Source: Deinococcus sp.
Lineage (GTDB): Bacteria > Deinococcota > Deinococci > Deinococcales > Deinococcaceae
Reading direction: 5' to 3'
Assembly (NCBI RefSeq): GCF_018260555.1
Contig: NZ_JAGLBB010000041.1
Location: 1-30,455, forward strand
Length of the DNA: 30,455 bases
The notes beneath the pieces were generated by a model. The model had not been told where the DNA came from. It searched no databases and was given only the letters and a program-made list of their open reading frames with translations. Each line of letters starts with the position of its first letter. Position 1 is the stretch's first letter. The position numbers were made by a program, and so were the translations under genes. This document shows, in pieces, positions 8,027 to 17,380 of the stretch.

Positions 8027-8162
8027 ATGCGGATTCCGTCTGTTTCGTTCACAACCCGGAACCACACCGGGTTGCCAACTCCACGCCCGGAATCCTCTTC
8101 TCTCCTGCTCGCATCCGCTCGGACTGAACGGTTTTTGCAAACCATTCAATCGGAGTCCGTGT
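8027..8162 (-). repeat. 136 bp dispersed repeat, subtype 2, overlapping rsmD start
   Basis: ATGCGGATTCCG at 8027-8038 and CGGAGTCCGTGT at 8151-8162 are the terminal inverted repeats; TG before the first gives TGATGCGG. Read on the minus strand the interior matches the copy at 1818-1953 (ATTGAATGGTT near the start, GTGAACGAAAC near the end). The + strand right end holds GGAG at 8152-8155 and the first two bases of the rsmD start codon. Confidence 0.85.
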
Positions 8163-8742
8163 GAGCCTGCGCATTCTGGGCGGCAGTGCCAGGGGCCGCG
8201 CGCTGGAAGTGCCGGACAGCGCCCGGCCCAGCGGCGCGCGCATCCGCAAGAGCCTGTTCGACCTGCTGGCCGCCCGCCTGCCCGAAGGGACCTTCCTGGA
8301 TATGCACGGCGGCAGCGGCGCCATCGGCCTGGAGGCCGCCAGCCGGGGGTACCGCGTGACACTGATCGAGATGGACGGCCGCGCCGTGAAGGCCCTCGAG
8401 GCCAACGCCCGCGCGCTGGGCCTGCGTGCCCGCATCCTGAAAGGCGACGCGCAGAGCCTGATGCCCGCACTGGGGCCGTTCGACATCGTGTTCAGCGACC
8501 CGCCGTACGACGTGGATATCCCCGCGCTGACCGCGAACCTGCTCTCGCGGAACGTGGTGCGGCCCGGCGGCCTGCTGGTCTGCCAGCACCCGGACCGCAC
8601 CCGCCTGCCCGACAGGGCCGGGTATACCCGCGAGCTCCGCGAGTACGGCAGTAACAGCCTGACCATCTACGAACGCGACGAGCCGGACGCCGAAGGGCAA
8701 GGCGGACTCCACGCGGCGACTGACGCGGCGGAAGTAGGGTAA
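8161..8742 (+). CDS. rsmD: 16S rRNA (guanine966-N2)-methyltransferase RsmD
   Basis: A 193-residue class I SAM methyltransferase. It starts with RILGGSARGRALEVP and IRKSLFDLLA, typical of RsmD. The SAM-binding motif LDMHGGSGAIGLEAASRG is at about residues 46-63, and the catalytic motif FSDPPYDVD at 111-119 (DPPY 113-116). It methylates G966 of 16S rRNA in the assembled 30S subunit. GTG 8161 is the only start that keeps the conserved N-terminus. Its ribosome binding site GGAG (8152-8155, 5-base spacing) and the GT of the start codon belong to the end of a dispersed repeat. coaD follows 12 bases after the stop, the usual rsmD-coaD pairing. Confidence 0.93.
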   Translation: MSLRILGGSARGRALEVPDSARPSGARIRKSLFDLLAARLPEGTFLDMHGGSGAIGLEAASRGYRVTLIEMDGRAVKALEANARALGLRARILKGDAQSLMPALGPFDIVFSDPPYDVDIPALTANLLSRNVVRPGGLLVCQHPDRTRLPDRAGYTRELREYGSNSLTIYERDEPDAEGQGGLHAATDAAEVG

Positions 8743-8754
8743 GGTGACGGGGCT

Positions 8755-9306
8755 ATGAACGCTGTCTTTCCCGGGTCGTTTGACCCCATCACCAGCGGGC
8801 ACATGGACGTCCTGACGCGCGCCGCGAAGATCTTCGACCGCGTGACGGTCACGGTCATGCACAACGCCCGCAAGCAGGGCCGCCACCTGTTCACGCTGGA
8901 GGAACGCATGGACATCCTGCGCGGCGCGACCACGCACCTGCCGAACGTCCGCGTGGACACCTTCGGGGGCCTGCTGGTGGACTACATGGCCCACCAGGAG
9001 CCCGGCAGCGTGATCCTGCGCGGCCTGCGGGCGGTCAGCGACTACGAGTACGAGTTGCAGATCGCGCACCTGAACCGACAGATCGGGGACGCCGAGACGG
9101 TGTTCATCATGGCCGCCACCCGCTGGAGTTTTGTGAGCAGCTCCATGATCCGCGAGATCGCCAGTTACGGCGGCGACGTGAGCGAGATGGTCCCGCGCGC
9201 CAGTGCCGCCGCCCTGCGCCGCCGGCACGCCGAGGCGTATGCCGAACGCGAGGCCGAGAAGCACGAGCACAGCGAGACGCCGCAGCGGGAACAGCCGGGC
9301 CACTGA
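8755..9306 (+). CDS. coaD: Phosphopantetheine adenylyltransferase CoaD
   Basis: A 183-residue nucleotidyltransferase that transfers AMP from ATP to 4'-phosphopantetheine, giving dephospho-CoA. Visible motifs are PGSFDPITSGHMDV (residues 6-19, the TxGH-type ATP site with His16), ILRGLRAVSDYEYELQ (substrate loop) and the WSFVSSSMIREI signature. The core is of normal length, about 160 residues, followed by a charged His/Glu-rich tail (RHAEAYAEREAEKHEHSE) that looks like an added disordered extension. AAGGTG lies 8 bases before ATG 8755. It is in an operon with rsmD. coaBC for the preceding steps is at 13699 in this window. The stop codon TGA merges into the left end of the next repeat. Confidence 0.95.
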   Translation: MNAVFPGSFDPITSGHMDVLTRAAKIFDRVTVTVMHNARKQGRHLFTLEERMDILRGATTHLPNVRVDTFGGLLVDYMAHQEPGSVILRGLRAVSDYEYELQIAHLNRQIGDAETVFIMAATRWSFVSSSMIREIASYGGDVSEMVPRASAAALRRRHAEAYAEREAEKHEHSETPQREQPGH

Positions 9307-9441
9307 TACGGATTCCGATTGATTTGGTGCAGTTCCGGATCAATCCGAGCGGATGCGAGGAGGAAGGGCAGACGCCCCTTCGCGGTATGGAGCCGCAGGC
9401 GGTGTCTTCCCGACTGTGGCGGAATGGAGCGGAATCCGTAT
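9306..9441 (+). repeat. 136 bp dispersed repeat, subtype 1 (best-preserved copy)
   Basis: Perfect 12 bp terminal inverted repeats: ATACGGATTCCG at 9306-9317 and CGGAATCCGTAT at 9430-9441. The interior carries TCCGAGCGGATGCGAG and the hairpin GCGG-TATGGAG-CCGC. The coaD stop TGA is at 9304-9306. No protein is encoded and no target duplication is evident. Size and structure fit the small dispersed repeats known from Deinococcus genomes. Confidence 0.9.
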
Positions 9442-9450
9442 GACCCCACA

Positions 9451-9491
9451 GGCAGGGGGCCGGACACGCTAATGATGTCCGGCCCCCTGCC
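9451..9491. terminator. Strong hairpin between coaD and metK
   Basis: A perfect 16 bp stem (9451-9466 with 9476-9491, starting GGCAGGGGGCCGGACA) and a 9-base loop lie between convergent genes. There is no T-run on either side, but a stem this stable very likely ends transcription from both directions. Confidence 0.75.
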
Positions 9492-9503
9492 CTTGCCGCG
9501 TCG

Positions 9504-10730
<1,227 letters not shown>

Positions 10731-10769
10731 ACTGGCTCCTTGCGTGCGGGGGGGCGTCTCACAGAACCG

Positions 10770-10804
<35 letters not shown>

Positions 10805-10869
10805 GCGGCGCCGCCCGCGCCGGATCAACCGGATACGGGGAGGGCCGCGCTGCGCCGCAGCGTACCGCA

Positions 10870-10908
10870 CCCTGCCAGACCTGAACAGGACGAAAAGGCA
10901 GGGTCTGG
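10870..10908 (-). other. Alternative stem-loops in metK upstream region
   Basis: CCCTGCC (10870-10876) can pair with GGCAGGG (10897-10903). CCAGACC (10875-10881) can pair with GGTCTGG (10902-10908). The arms overlap, so only one helix can form fully. The site lies about 140-180 bases upstream of metK. Whether it is transcribed is unknown. The remainder of 10731-10912 shows no gene. Confidence 0.35.
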
Positions 10909-10912
10909 CCTG

Positions 10913-11048
10913 ATCCGCATTCCGATTAATTCGGGACTGCACCGAGCCAATCCGAGCGGATGTGAGTGGGAACAAGATACGAATTTCGCGGTATGGAGCC
11001 GCAGGCGGCGTTTTCGCGACTGTGGCGCAGTGGAACGGCAGTCCGTAC
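10913..11048 (+). repeat. 136 bp dispersed repeat, subtype 1
   Basis: Again exactly 136 bases, between ATCCGCATTCCG (preceded by TG) and a right end with GCAGTCCGTAC. It shares TCCGAGCGGATG, GCGGTATGGAGCCGCAGGCG and CGACTGTGGCG with the copy at 9306. The terminal repeats are partly decayed. It lies between metK and the response regulator gene, which diverge. Confidence 0.88.
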
Positions 11049-11098
11049 GATACGTCGGGCGCGCGGAAGCTGACACGGGCCTGACCGGAGGGCTCAGA

Positions 11099-11793
<695 letters not shown>

Positions 11794-11797
<4 letters not shown>

Positions 11798-12786
11798 CGC
11801 CCCCCCTGCCCCCGGAAGCCGCGCCCGTGAGCGCCGGGGCCCCTGGTGAACCGGGCGACGCCTGGATTGACGCGCTGCCCCAGGCGGTGCTGCTGACCCG
11901 CGCGGGGGTAGTCACGCGCGTGAACGCCTCGGCCGTGCGGCTGTGGGGCGTGCCGCAGGAGCGCGCCTCGGGCCGACCCGTGCTGGAGGTCGTGCGGCGG
12001 CACACGCTGGAAACGCTGCTGGAACGCGGCGGAGAACTGGAACTGGAGGTCACGGGCCGCACGCTGCGCTGCACGGCCACCCGCAGCGGCGAATACACGG
12101 CGCTGATCGTGGAGGACGTGACCGACTACCGCCGCCGCGAGGCGGAACTGCGCGAGGCGACGGCGGTGCTGTCACACGAGTTCCGCACGCCAGTCGCGGC
12201 GCTGCGCGGCGTGCTGGAGGCCCTGGAGTACGACATGCCGCGCGACCTGTCGCAGAACTTCGTGCGGCAGGGCCTACAGGAGACCGAGCGGCTGGCGCGG
12301 CTGGTCGAGGACCTCGCGGTGGGGTTCCGGCCCACGCGGGCGCGGACGCTGCCGCTGGCCGAGGCGTTCACGCGCGCCGAGCGGCTGCTGAAAGCGGACC
12401 TGGAGGCGCGCGGCGCGGCCGTCACGTTCGGCGGGGACCACCTGGTGCGCGCCGATCCCGACAAGCTGCTCCAGGTGCTGCTGAACCTGATCGAGAACGC
12501 CCTGAAGTACGGCCCGGCGGGGCAGCACGTCGAAGTTGTTACGGCCGAGCGGGGCACCTGGGTGGAAGTCAGCGTGCTCGACCAGGGCACCCCGATTCCC
12601 GATACCGAGAACCTGTTCCGGGCGCACACGCGGGGCCGCGCGGCGACCGGGCAGGGCAGCGGCATGGGGCTGTACATCGTCCGCTCCATCGTGCAGGGCT
12701 GGGGCGGGCAGGCATGGGCGGAGCGGCGCGGCGACACGAACGCCTTCTGCTTCACGCTGCCCGGCGTGGGGGGCCTGGGCCTGTAG
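11794..12786 (+). CDS. PhoR-like sensor histidine kinase, soluble
   Basis: A 330-residue kinase with no membrane segment. Residues about 25-110 form a PAS-like domain (LPQAVLLTRAGVVTRVNASAVRLWG up to ALIVEDVTDY). A HisKA domain follows with the phospho-acceptor His128 in LSHEFRTPVAALRG. The ATPase domain has the N box NLIENALKYGP, G1 in DQGTPIPD and G2 GSGMGLYIV. The order PAS, HisKA, HATPase matches PhoR without its membrane anchor. ATG 11794 overlaps the regulator stop (ATGA), so the two are co-translated. A cytoplasmic PhoR-type kinase would need a signal relayed by partners such as PhoU, encoded 180 bases downstream. Confidence 0.88.
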
Positions 12787-12968
12787 GGTGCCGCCCCCGC
12801 CTAGTCTGCACCGCCCCCCGCTCGCACCGTGCTCATCTGGCCCACACTGCGCCCGTCTGACCCACACCGGTCCGTCTGGACGGTGCTCACCCATCTGACC
12901 CACCCCCACTGACGACCCTCTGACACGCTGTCCCCCGCGGAGTGGTACGTTCATGAACAGGAGTCCCC

Positions 12969-13613
12969 ATGCGTGAAGCCCTTGAAAACGATTTGCGTGC
13001 TGTCCTGAACGGCGCCCTGAACATGCTCGGCACGGTCGAGCGGATGCTGCCCGTGGCGGCCGATGTGCTGCTGCGTGAGAACGTGGACCGCCTGGCGGAA
13101 GTCAAGGCGCTGGACCGCGAGGTAGACGCGCAGGAGGCTCAGATCGAAGCCGAGTGCCTGCGGATCATCGCGCTGCACCAGCCGGTCGCGCGTGACCTGC
13201 GGATGGTCGCCCTGATCCTCAAGAGCCTCAGCGATATCGAGCGGATGGGCGATTACGTGGTTCATGTGGCCGTGGACGGCTCGGAACTCGCGCAGGCGCC
13301 GGCGCTCAAGCGGTACGTGAACCTCTCGCGGATGCTTGAGCGGCTGGGTGAGATGAGCGAGAATCTGCGCACCGCCATCGCGGACCGCGACGTGACGCGC
13401 GCCGAGGCGACCGTGCAGATGGACGACGAGGTCGACGACCTGTACGAGCAGATCCAGCGCGAACTGGTCACGTACATGCTCGAAGACCCCCGCAACATCA
13501 GCAAGGCGCTGATGCTGATGCGGGTGGGCCGCAGCCTGGAACGCGTGGGTGACCACATGGAGAACGTCGCCGAGCGCGTGCGCTACTGGGTGACCGGGCA
13601 GCGCGAAGGCTAA
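12969..13613 (+). CDS. phoU: Phosphate signalling protein PhoU
   Basis: A 214-residue all-helical protein with two PhoU three-helix repeats. The duplicated metal-binding motif is visible as LSDIERMGDYVVHVA in the first half and SLERVGDHMENVAERV in the second. PhoU links the phosphate transporter to PhoR and holds the kinase in the phosphatase state when phosphate is plentiful. AGGAG lies 5 bases before ATG 12969. The 182-base gap before it holds imperfect repeats of TCTGACCCACAC and possibly a weak promoter (TACGTT at 12946), so phoU may be transcribed both with and apart from the kinase operon. Confidence 0.93.
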   Translation: MREALENDLRAVLNGALNMLGTVERMLPVAADVLLRENVDRLAEVKALDREVDAQEAQIEAECLRIIALHQPVARDLRMVALILKSLSDIERMGDYVVHVAVDGSELAQAPALKRYVNLSRMLERLGEMSENLRTAIADRDVTRAEATVQMDDEVDDLYEQIQRELVTYMLEDPRNISKALMLMRVGRSLERVGDHMENVAERVRYWVTGQREG

Positions 13614-13631
13614 GGGCTGTGTCATCCGGCG

Positions 13632-13660
13632 CGGGCCACTCTCCAATCAGGAGTGGCCCG
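13632..13660. terminator. Hairpin between phoU and coaBC
   Basis: CGGGCCACTC (13632-13641) pairs perfectly with GAGTGGCCCG (13651-13660) around a 9-base loop. It lies 19 bases after the phoU stop and just before the coaBC promoter. It lacks a T-run. Confidence 0.65.
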
Positions 13661-13685
13661 TGCCGCTGCCAGGCCCGGCGCGCCC

Positions 13686-13691
13686 TATGCT
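13686..13691 (+). promoter_or_regulatory. -10 box of coaBC (leaderless)
   Basis: TATGCT is followed by 7 bases and then GTG 13699. This decides the start: the in-frame upstream ATG at 13660 lies inside the hairpin arm and before this promoter. Confidence 0.6.
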
Positions 13692-13698
13692 GTGGCAC

Positions 13699-14961
13699 GT
13701 GAATGCGTTGAAGTCCGGGCCGACCGTGCTGGTGATCGTGGGTGGGAGCGTGGCGGCCGTGAAGGCCCCGTCCGTGCTGCGGCGACTGCGTGAGCGCGGG
13801 GCGGCGGTACAGGTGATTGCCACGCGCGCGGCGCTGGCCTTCATCACGGAACTGAGCCTCAGCACGGCGGCGGACGGCCCGGTCGGCACAGACGCGCACT
13901 GGTTCGAGGCCCGGCCGGACGCGCTGCACCTGACGCTGGCGCGGGCGGACGTGACGGTGGTGGTGGGCGCGTCGGCGCAGCTCCTGGCGGGCGCGGCGCA
14001 CGGGCACGCGAATGAGCTGGCGCTGGCGACGCTGCTGAGCGTGCGTGGGCCGGTGCTGTGGGTGCCCGCTATGAACGAGCGGATGTGGACTCACCCGGCG
14101 GTGCAGGCGAACGCGGCCACCCTGCGCGGCTGGGGGCACAGGTTCCTGGGGCCGGAGGTCGGGGCCTTCGGCACGCACGGCGAGGGCCGCGGCGTGGGCC
14201 GCATGAGCGAGCCGGACGATATTGCCCACGCGGCGCTGGCACTGCTGGGCGCTGACAGTTCCCCCGCCCCGGTGCGGGACCTGGAGGGCGTGCAGGTGGT
14301 CGTGTCGGCGGGACCGACCCGCGAGTACCTGGACCCGGTGCGGTTCATCAGTAACCCGTCGAGCGGGAAGATGGGCTTCGCGGTGGCCGAGGAGGCCCGC
14401 GACCGGGGGGCGGCCGTGACGCTGGTGACCGGCCCGGTGAACCTGCCTGACCCGGCGGGCATGCGGGTGGTGCGGATCGAGTCGGCGCTGCAACTGCGGG
14501 ACGCGGTGGTAGAGGCCGCGCGCACGGCGGGCATCGTGGTGATGACGGCGGCGGTCGCGGACTACCGCGCGGCCACGCTGAGCGGCGAGAAGCAGGCGAA
14601 GGTGGCCGGGGACGTGACGGTGCACCTGACGCCGAATCCGGACATCCTGGCGCAACTGGGGCAGGAGAAGGGCGACCGGGTGCTCGTGGGCTTCGCCATG
14701 GAAACGCACGCGGGCGTGGAGCGCGCGGCCCTCAAGGCGCAGCGCAAGAACGCGGATTTCATCCTGCTGAACTACCCGACGCGCGAGGGCACGGCGTTCG
14801 GCGGGGATGACAATCAGGTGACGCTGGTGCGCCCGGACGGTTCGCACGATGACTGGCCGCGCGTCAGCAAGCGCGAGGTGGCCCGGCGGCTGCTGAACGA
14901 GGCGGCGGGGCGACTGCCGGGTCGTCAGGCGGCGCTGCCCACCACCGCGCCCATTGAATAA
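13699..14961 (+). CDS. coaBC: CoaBC: phosphopantothenoylcysteine synthase/decarboxylase
   Basis: A 420-residue bifunctional CoA-pathway enzyme. The N-terminal flavoprotein (CoaC) part has VLVIVGGSVAAVKAP, the His in ALHLTLARAD and the PAMNERMW loop. The C-terminal synthetase (CoaB) part has SAGPTREYLDPVRFISNPSSG in two pieces (SAGPTREYLD, ISNPSSGKMG), MTAAVADYRA, HLTPNPDIL and LVGFAMET. CoaB adds cysteine to phosphopantothenate and CoaC decarboxylates the product. Oddly, no cysteine occurs anywhere in the protein. The segment that holds the catalytic Cys of E. coli CoaC (ACGDIGPGRM) here reads HGEGRGVGRM. CoaC may therefore work differently or be impaired. The gene is followed by argR, whose promoter overlaps its last codons. 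Confidence 0.92.
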   Translation: MNALKSGPTVLVIVGGSVAAVKAPSVLRRLRERGAAVQVIATRAALAFITELSLSTAADGPVGTDAHWFEARPDALHLTLARADVTVVVGASAQLLAGAAHGHANELALATLLSVRGPVLWVPAMNERMWTHPAVQANAATLRGWGHRFLGPEVGAFGTHGEGRGVGRMSEPDDIAHAALALLGADSSPAPVRDLEGVQVVVSAGPTREYLDPVRFISNPSSGKMGFAVAEEARDRGAAVTLVTGPVNLPDPAGMRVVRIESALQLRDAVVEAARTAGIVVMTAAVADYRAATLSGEKQAKVAGDVTVHLTPNPDILAQLGQEKGDRVLVGFAMETHAGVERAALKAQRKNADFILLNYPTREGTAFGGDDNQVTLVRPDGSHDDWPRVSKREVARRLLNEAAGRLPGRQAALPTTAPIE

Positions 14962-14982
14962 TTCACCCCTTATGCATACCAT
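14954..14982 (+). promoter_or_regulatory. argR promoter with ARG-box-like palindrome
   Basis: TTGAAT (14954-14959), a 17-base spacer and TACCAT (14977-14982) make a near-ideal promoter, and ATG 14990 follows after 7 bases. The -35 box is part of the palindrome TGAATAATTCA (14955-14965). This resembles the TGAAT/ATTCA half-sites bound by ArgR, with a shorter centre. Autoregulation of argR is inferred. Confidence 0.6.
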
Positions 14983-14989
14983 GGGAGGA

Positions 14990-15460
14990 ATGCCGGGACC
15001 GCTGAGCAAGGAACAACGTCAGAAACGAATTCAGGACATCATCGCCAGAGAAAGCGTCAGCACCCAGGGTGAACTGGTCGAACGTCTCCGTCAGGGCGGC
15101 ATCCGCGTCACGCAGGCCACCGTCAGCCGCGATATCAACGAACTGCGCCTCGTGCGCCTCCCGGTCGGCAAGGGCCGCCACCGCTACGCCCTGGCGCAGA
15201 CGACCGGGCACACCGACGCCCTGGAGGAACTGACCCGCCTGTTCCAGAACTTCGTGCACGACGTGGACCGGGGCGAGAACATGCTGGTCATCCGCACCGC
15301 CGAGGGGCACGCCAGCGGTGTGGCGCTGCTGCTCGACCGGGTGCGCCGCGACGACATCGTCGGCACCATCGCCGGCGAGGACACCATCTTCGTCGTGGCC
15401 CGCACCACCACCGAGGCGGAAAGCATCATGGAAGAATTCCACGCCCTGATGCTGGGATAA
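14990..15460 (+). CDS. argR: Arginine repressor ArgR
   Basis: A 156-residue regulator. The N-terminal winged helix has STQGELVERLRQGGIRVTQ and ATVSRDINELRLVRLP, with the recognition helix typical of ArgR/AhrC. The C-terminal hexamerisation and arginine-binding domain includes NMLVIRTAEGHASGVALLLD and GTIAGEDTIFVVARTT. With arginine it represses arginine biosynthesis and may activate catabolism. ATG 14990 is preferred because the TACCAT box lies 7 bases upstream (leaderless); earlier in-frame ATGs at 14972 and 14981 overlap the promoter. A GGAGGA touches the ATG too closely to act as a normal binding site. No arginine biosynthesis genes are nearby. Confidence 0.92.
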   Translation: MPGPLSKEQRQKRIQDIIARESVSTQGELVERLRQGGIRVTQATVSRDINELRLVRLPVGKGRHRYALAQTTGHTDALEELTRLFQNFVHDVDRGENMLVIRTAEGHASGVALLLDRVRRDDIVGTIAGEDTIFVVARTTTEAESIMEEFHALMLG

Positions 15461-15479
15461 GGACCGTGGATAGTTGAAA

Positions 15480-15530
15480 GTTGATGGTTGATAGAGAGGC
15501 GGCGGTCGGCCCTTTCTATCAACCATCAAC
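15480..15530. terminator. Long hairpin between convergent argR and kinase gene
   Basis: A perfect 16 bp stem (15480-15495 with 15515-15530, arm GTTGATGGTTGATAGA) has a 19-base GC-rich loop that can pair further. The arms contain repeats of GTTGAT. It probably ends transcription from both sides and may also be a small dispersed palindrome. Confidence 0.7.
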
Positions 15531-15549
15531 CGTTCACCATCATCCCCTG

Positions 15550-17172
15550 TTACGGGATGTCTTCGTCGTCGAGCACGGGCACGTTCCCGATGGGCAACTC
15601 GACGTGGGCGGTGGTGCCGTGTCCGACCTGGCTTTCCAGCCAGATGCGCCCGCCGTGGGCGTCCACGATGCCGCGCGCGATGCTCAGGCCCAGGCCCGCG
15701 CCGCCCTGGTCGCGGCTGCGGCTGTCTTCCAGGCGGTAAAAGCGGTCGAACAGCCGCTCAAGTTGATCGGCGGGAATGCCGGGGCCGTCGTCCTGTACGC
15801 TCAGGCGCACGGCCTGTCCGCCCAGGGCGGCGCTGCTGACGGTATGACTGCCAAGCGTGACGGTCTGCGCGCCAGCTTTCAGGGCGTTGCTGACGAGGTT
15901 GATGATCACCTGTTTCAGGCGGTCCGGGTCACCCTCGAAGGTGACCTCCTGGCCGGTGGTGGTCAGTGTCGTCTGCTGCGCCTGTGCCAGCGGCGCAAGT
16001 TCGCGGGCGATGTCGGACAGCAGCAGCGTGGCGAAAATGGGTTCGCGGGCCAGCAGCAGCGCGCCGCTGTCGCTGCGCGCCAGTTGCAGCAGGCTGGCGA
16101 TCAGGTTGGTCAGGCGGGCCGATTCGCTCTGAATGATCTTCAGGCTTTCCTGCTGCTGCTCGGTGGGGTTGGTGCGGCGCAGCAGGTACCCGGCGTGCCC
16201 GCTGATGGCCGTGACTGGCGTGCGCAGTTCGTGGCTGGCGTCGCTCGTAAAGCGGCGCTGCGCGTCGAAGCTGTCTTCCAGGCGGCCCAGCATGGCGTTC
16301 AGCGCCGTGGCGAGGGACTCGACCTCGTCACCGGTCTTCGGGACAGGCACACGGTCGGTGAGGGTCTGCCCGCCGATGTGTTCAGCGGCCCGCTGCACGC
16401 GGCGCAGGGGTTGCAGGGCCTGCCCGGCCAGCACGTACGCGCCGCTGCCAGCGGTGATCAGGCCCACCACGAACAGCAGCAGGATCACGTTCTGCAACTG
16501 TGAAAGCGTGTCCTGCACGGTAATCAGGGACCGCGCGACGTACACGATGCTCAGGCCGTCGCTAGAACCGAACACACCGGCACTTTCCGCGCGGTCCCGC
16601 ACCTGTGGGAGCGGGGTCAGGACGACCATCAGGCGCATCAGGGTGGGGGCCGAGCGGTACGGTTCCTGCACGAGGTGATTGAGGAACATCTGGCCGCTGC
16701 TGGAGCGGATCAGGTCCGACAGTTCCTCCCCGGACAGGCTGATGGGCCGCTGCGTGTCCACCCCCAGGGAGCGGCGCGAGGCGTCGCGCAGGGCCTCGAG
16801 GGTGCTGAGCAGCGCGGCGCGTTCCTCGGGGCTGCGGGCGCGGTTCAGGGAGTCCAGCAGCGTCTGCCGGTCGTACACGTCAATCTGTTCCAGCGCGAGG
16901 CTGGAGTTCGGGAACTGGTAGCGGGCCAGCATCAGCGAGTCGTAGACCTGACCGGGATCGTTGCGGGCCGAGTCCAGTGGCAGGGACAGTTCGCTGGCCG
17001 CGCGGGTGCTCTGCACGTACGTGGTGAACTGCGTGTACGTACTCCGAAGCTCGTTATCCAGCCCGCCGATCAGGTTGCTGCGCATCAGGTACAGCGTCGT
17101 GAGCCCCACGCTGGTCAGCAGCAGGGCCAGCAGCGCGGTGTAGAACAGGGTCAGTCGCCAGCGGAGCGTCAT
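15550..17172 (-). CDS. Membrane sensor histidine kinase with HAMP domain
   Basis: A 540-residue kinase. Membrane helices at about residues 8-30 and 228-250 flank a sensor region of about 200 residues outside the cell. A HAMP domain (about 250-305) follows. HisKA has the phospho-acceptor His314 in SDASHELRTPVTAISGHAGY. The ATPase domain has NLVSNALKAGAQ (N box), DDGPGIP (G1), LFDRFYRLED (F box) and GGAGLGLSIARGIVDAHGG (G2). It is probably the partner of the regulator at 17380-18057, which lies upstream on the same strand, although a 207-base gap with a repeat copy separates them. The C-terminal LDDEDIP tail is acidic. The signal is unknown. Confidence 0.9.
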   Translation of the reverse strand: MTLRWRLTLFYTALLALLLTSVGLTTLYLMRSNLIGGLDNELRSTYTQFTTYVQSTRAASELSLPLDSARNDPGQVYDSLMLARYQFPNSSLALEQIDVYDRQTLLDSLNRARSPEERAALLSTLEALRDASRRSLGVDTQRPISLSGEELSDLIRSSSGQMFLNHLVQEPYRSAPTLMRLMVVLTPLPQVRDRAESAGVFGSSDGLSIVYVARSLITVQDTLSQLQNVILLLFVVGLITAGSGAYVLAGQALQPLRRVQRAAEHIGGQTLTDRVPVPKTGDEVESLATALNAMLGRLEDSFDAQRRFTSDASHELRTPVTAISGHAGYLLRRTNPTEQQQESLKIIQSESARLTNLIASLLQLARSDSGALLLAREPIFATLLLSDIARELAPLAQAQQTTLTTTGQEVTFEGDPDRLKQVIINLVSNALKAGAQTVTLGSHTVSSAALGGQAVRLSVQDDGPGIPADQLERLFDRFYRLEDSRSRDQGGAGLGLSIARGIVDAHGGRIWLESQVGHGTTAHVELPIGNVPVLDDEDIP

Positions 17173-17256
17173 GCGGCCCTGCGGCGGGTGGGGGCGTCTG
17201 GCGCGGACATGTCCGGCAGTGTACCGGGCCGCCTCATGAGTCGCGCTTCCCCAGCC

Positions 17257-17380
17257 ATGAGGAACGCGGTGGACGCCGGGAGGCCGCGGCCTGCGACTCC
17301 ATACCGCAGGCGTCTAGTGTTCCCACTCGCGTCCCCTGGGACTCCAACGGAACTGCAGCCCCTTCAACCGCAGTCCGTAT
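17257..17380 (-). repeat. Dispersed repeat, subtype 1, shortened copy
   Basis: Read on the minus strand it starts ATACGGACTGCGG, sharing its first base with the TAA stop of the response regulator. It contains CTGCAGTTCCG, GACGCGAGTGGGAA and GCGGTATGGAGTCGCAGGC. It is about 124 bases long with a decayed right end. It separates the regulator from its likely kinase. Confidence 0.75.

Noticed and set aside
7976..8164. A 62-codon frame between the 94-residue gene and rsmD
   Set aside because: It is mostly translated dispersed repeat and overlaps the rsmD start.
9441..9503. SAM or other riboswitch near metK
   Set aside because: The hairpin is downstream of metK between convergent genes; its shape is a terminator.
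13498..15009. A 503-codon open frame opposite coaBC and phoU
   Set aside because: It is His/Arg-rich without any motif and crosses two real genes on the other strand; an artefact.
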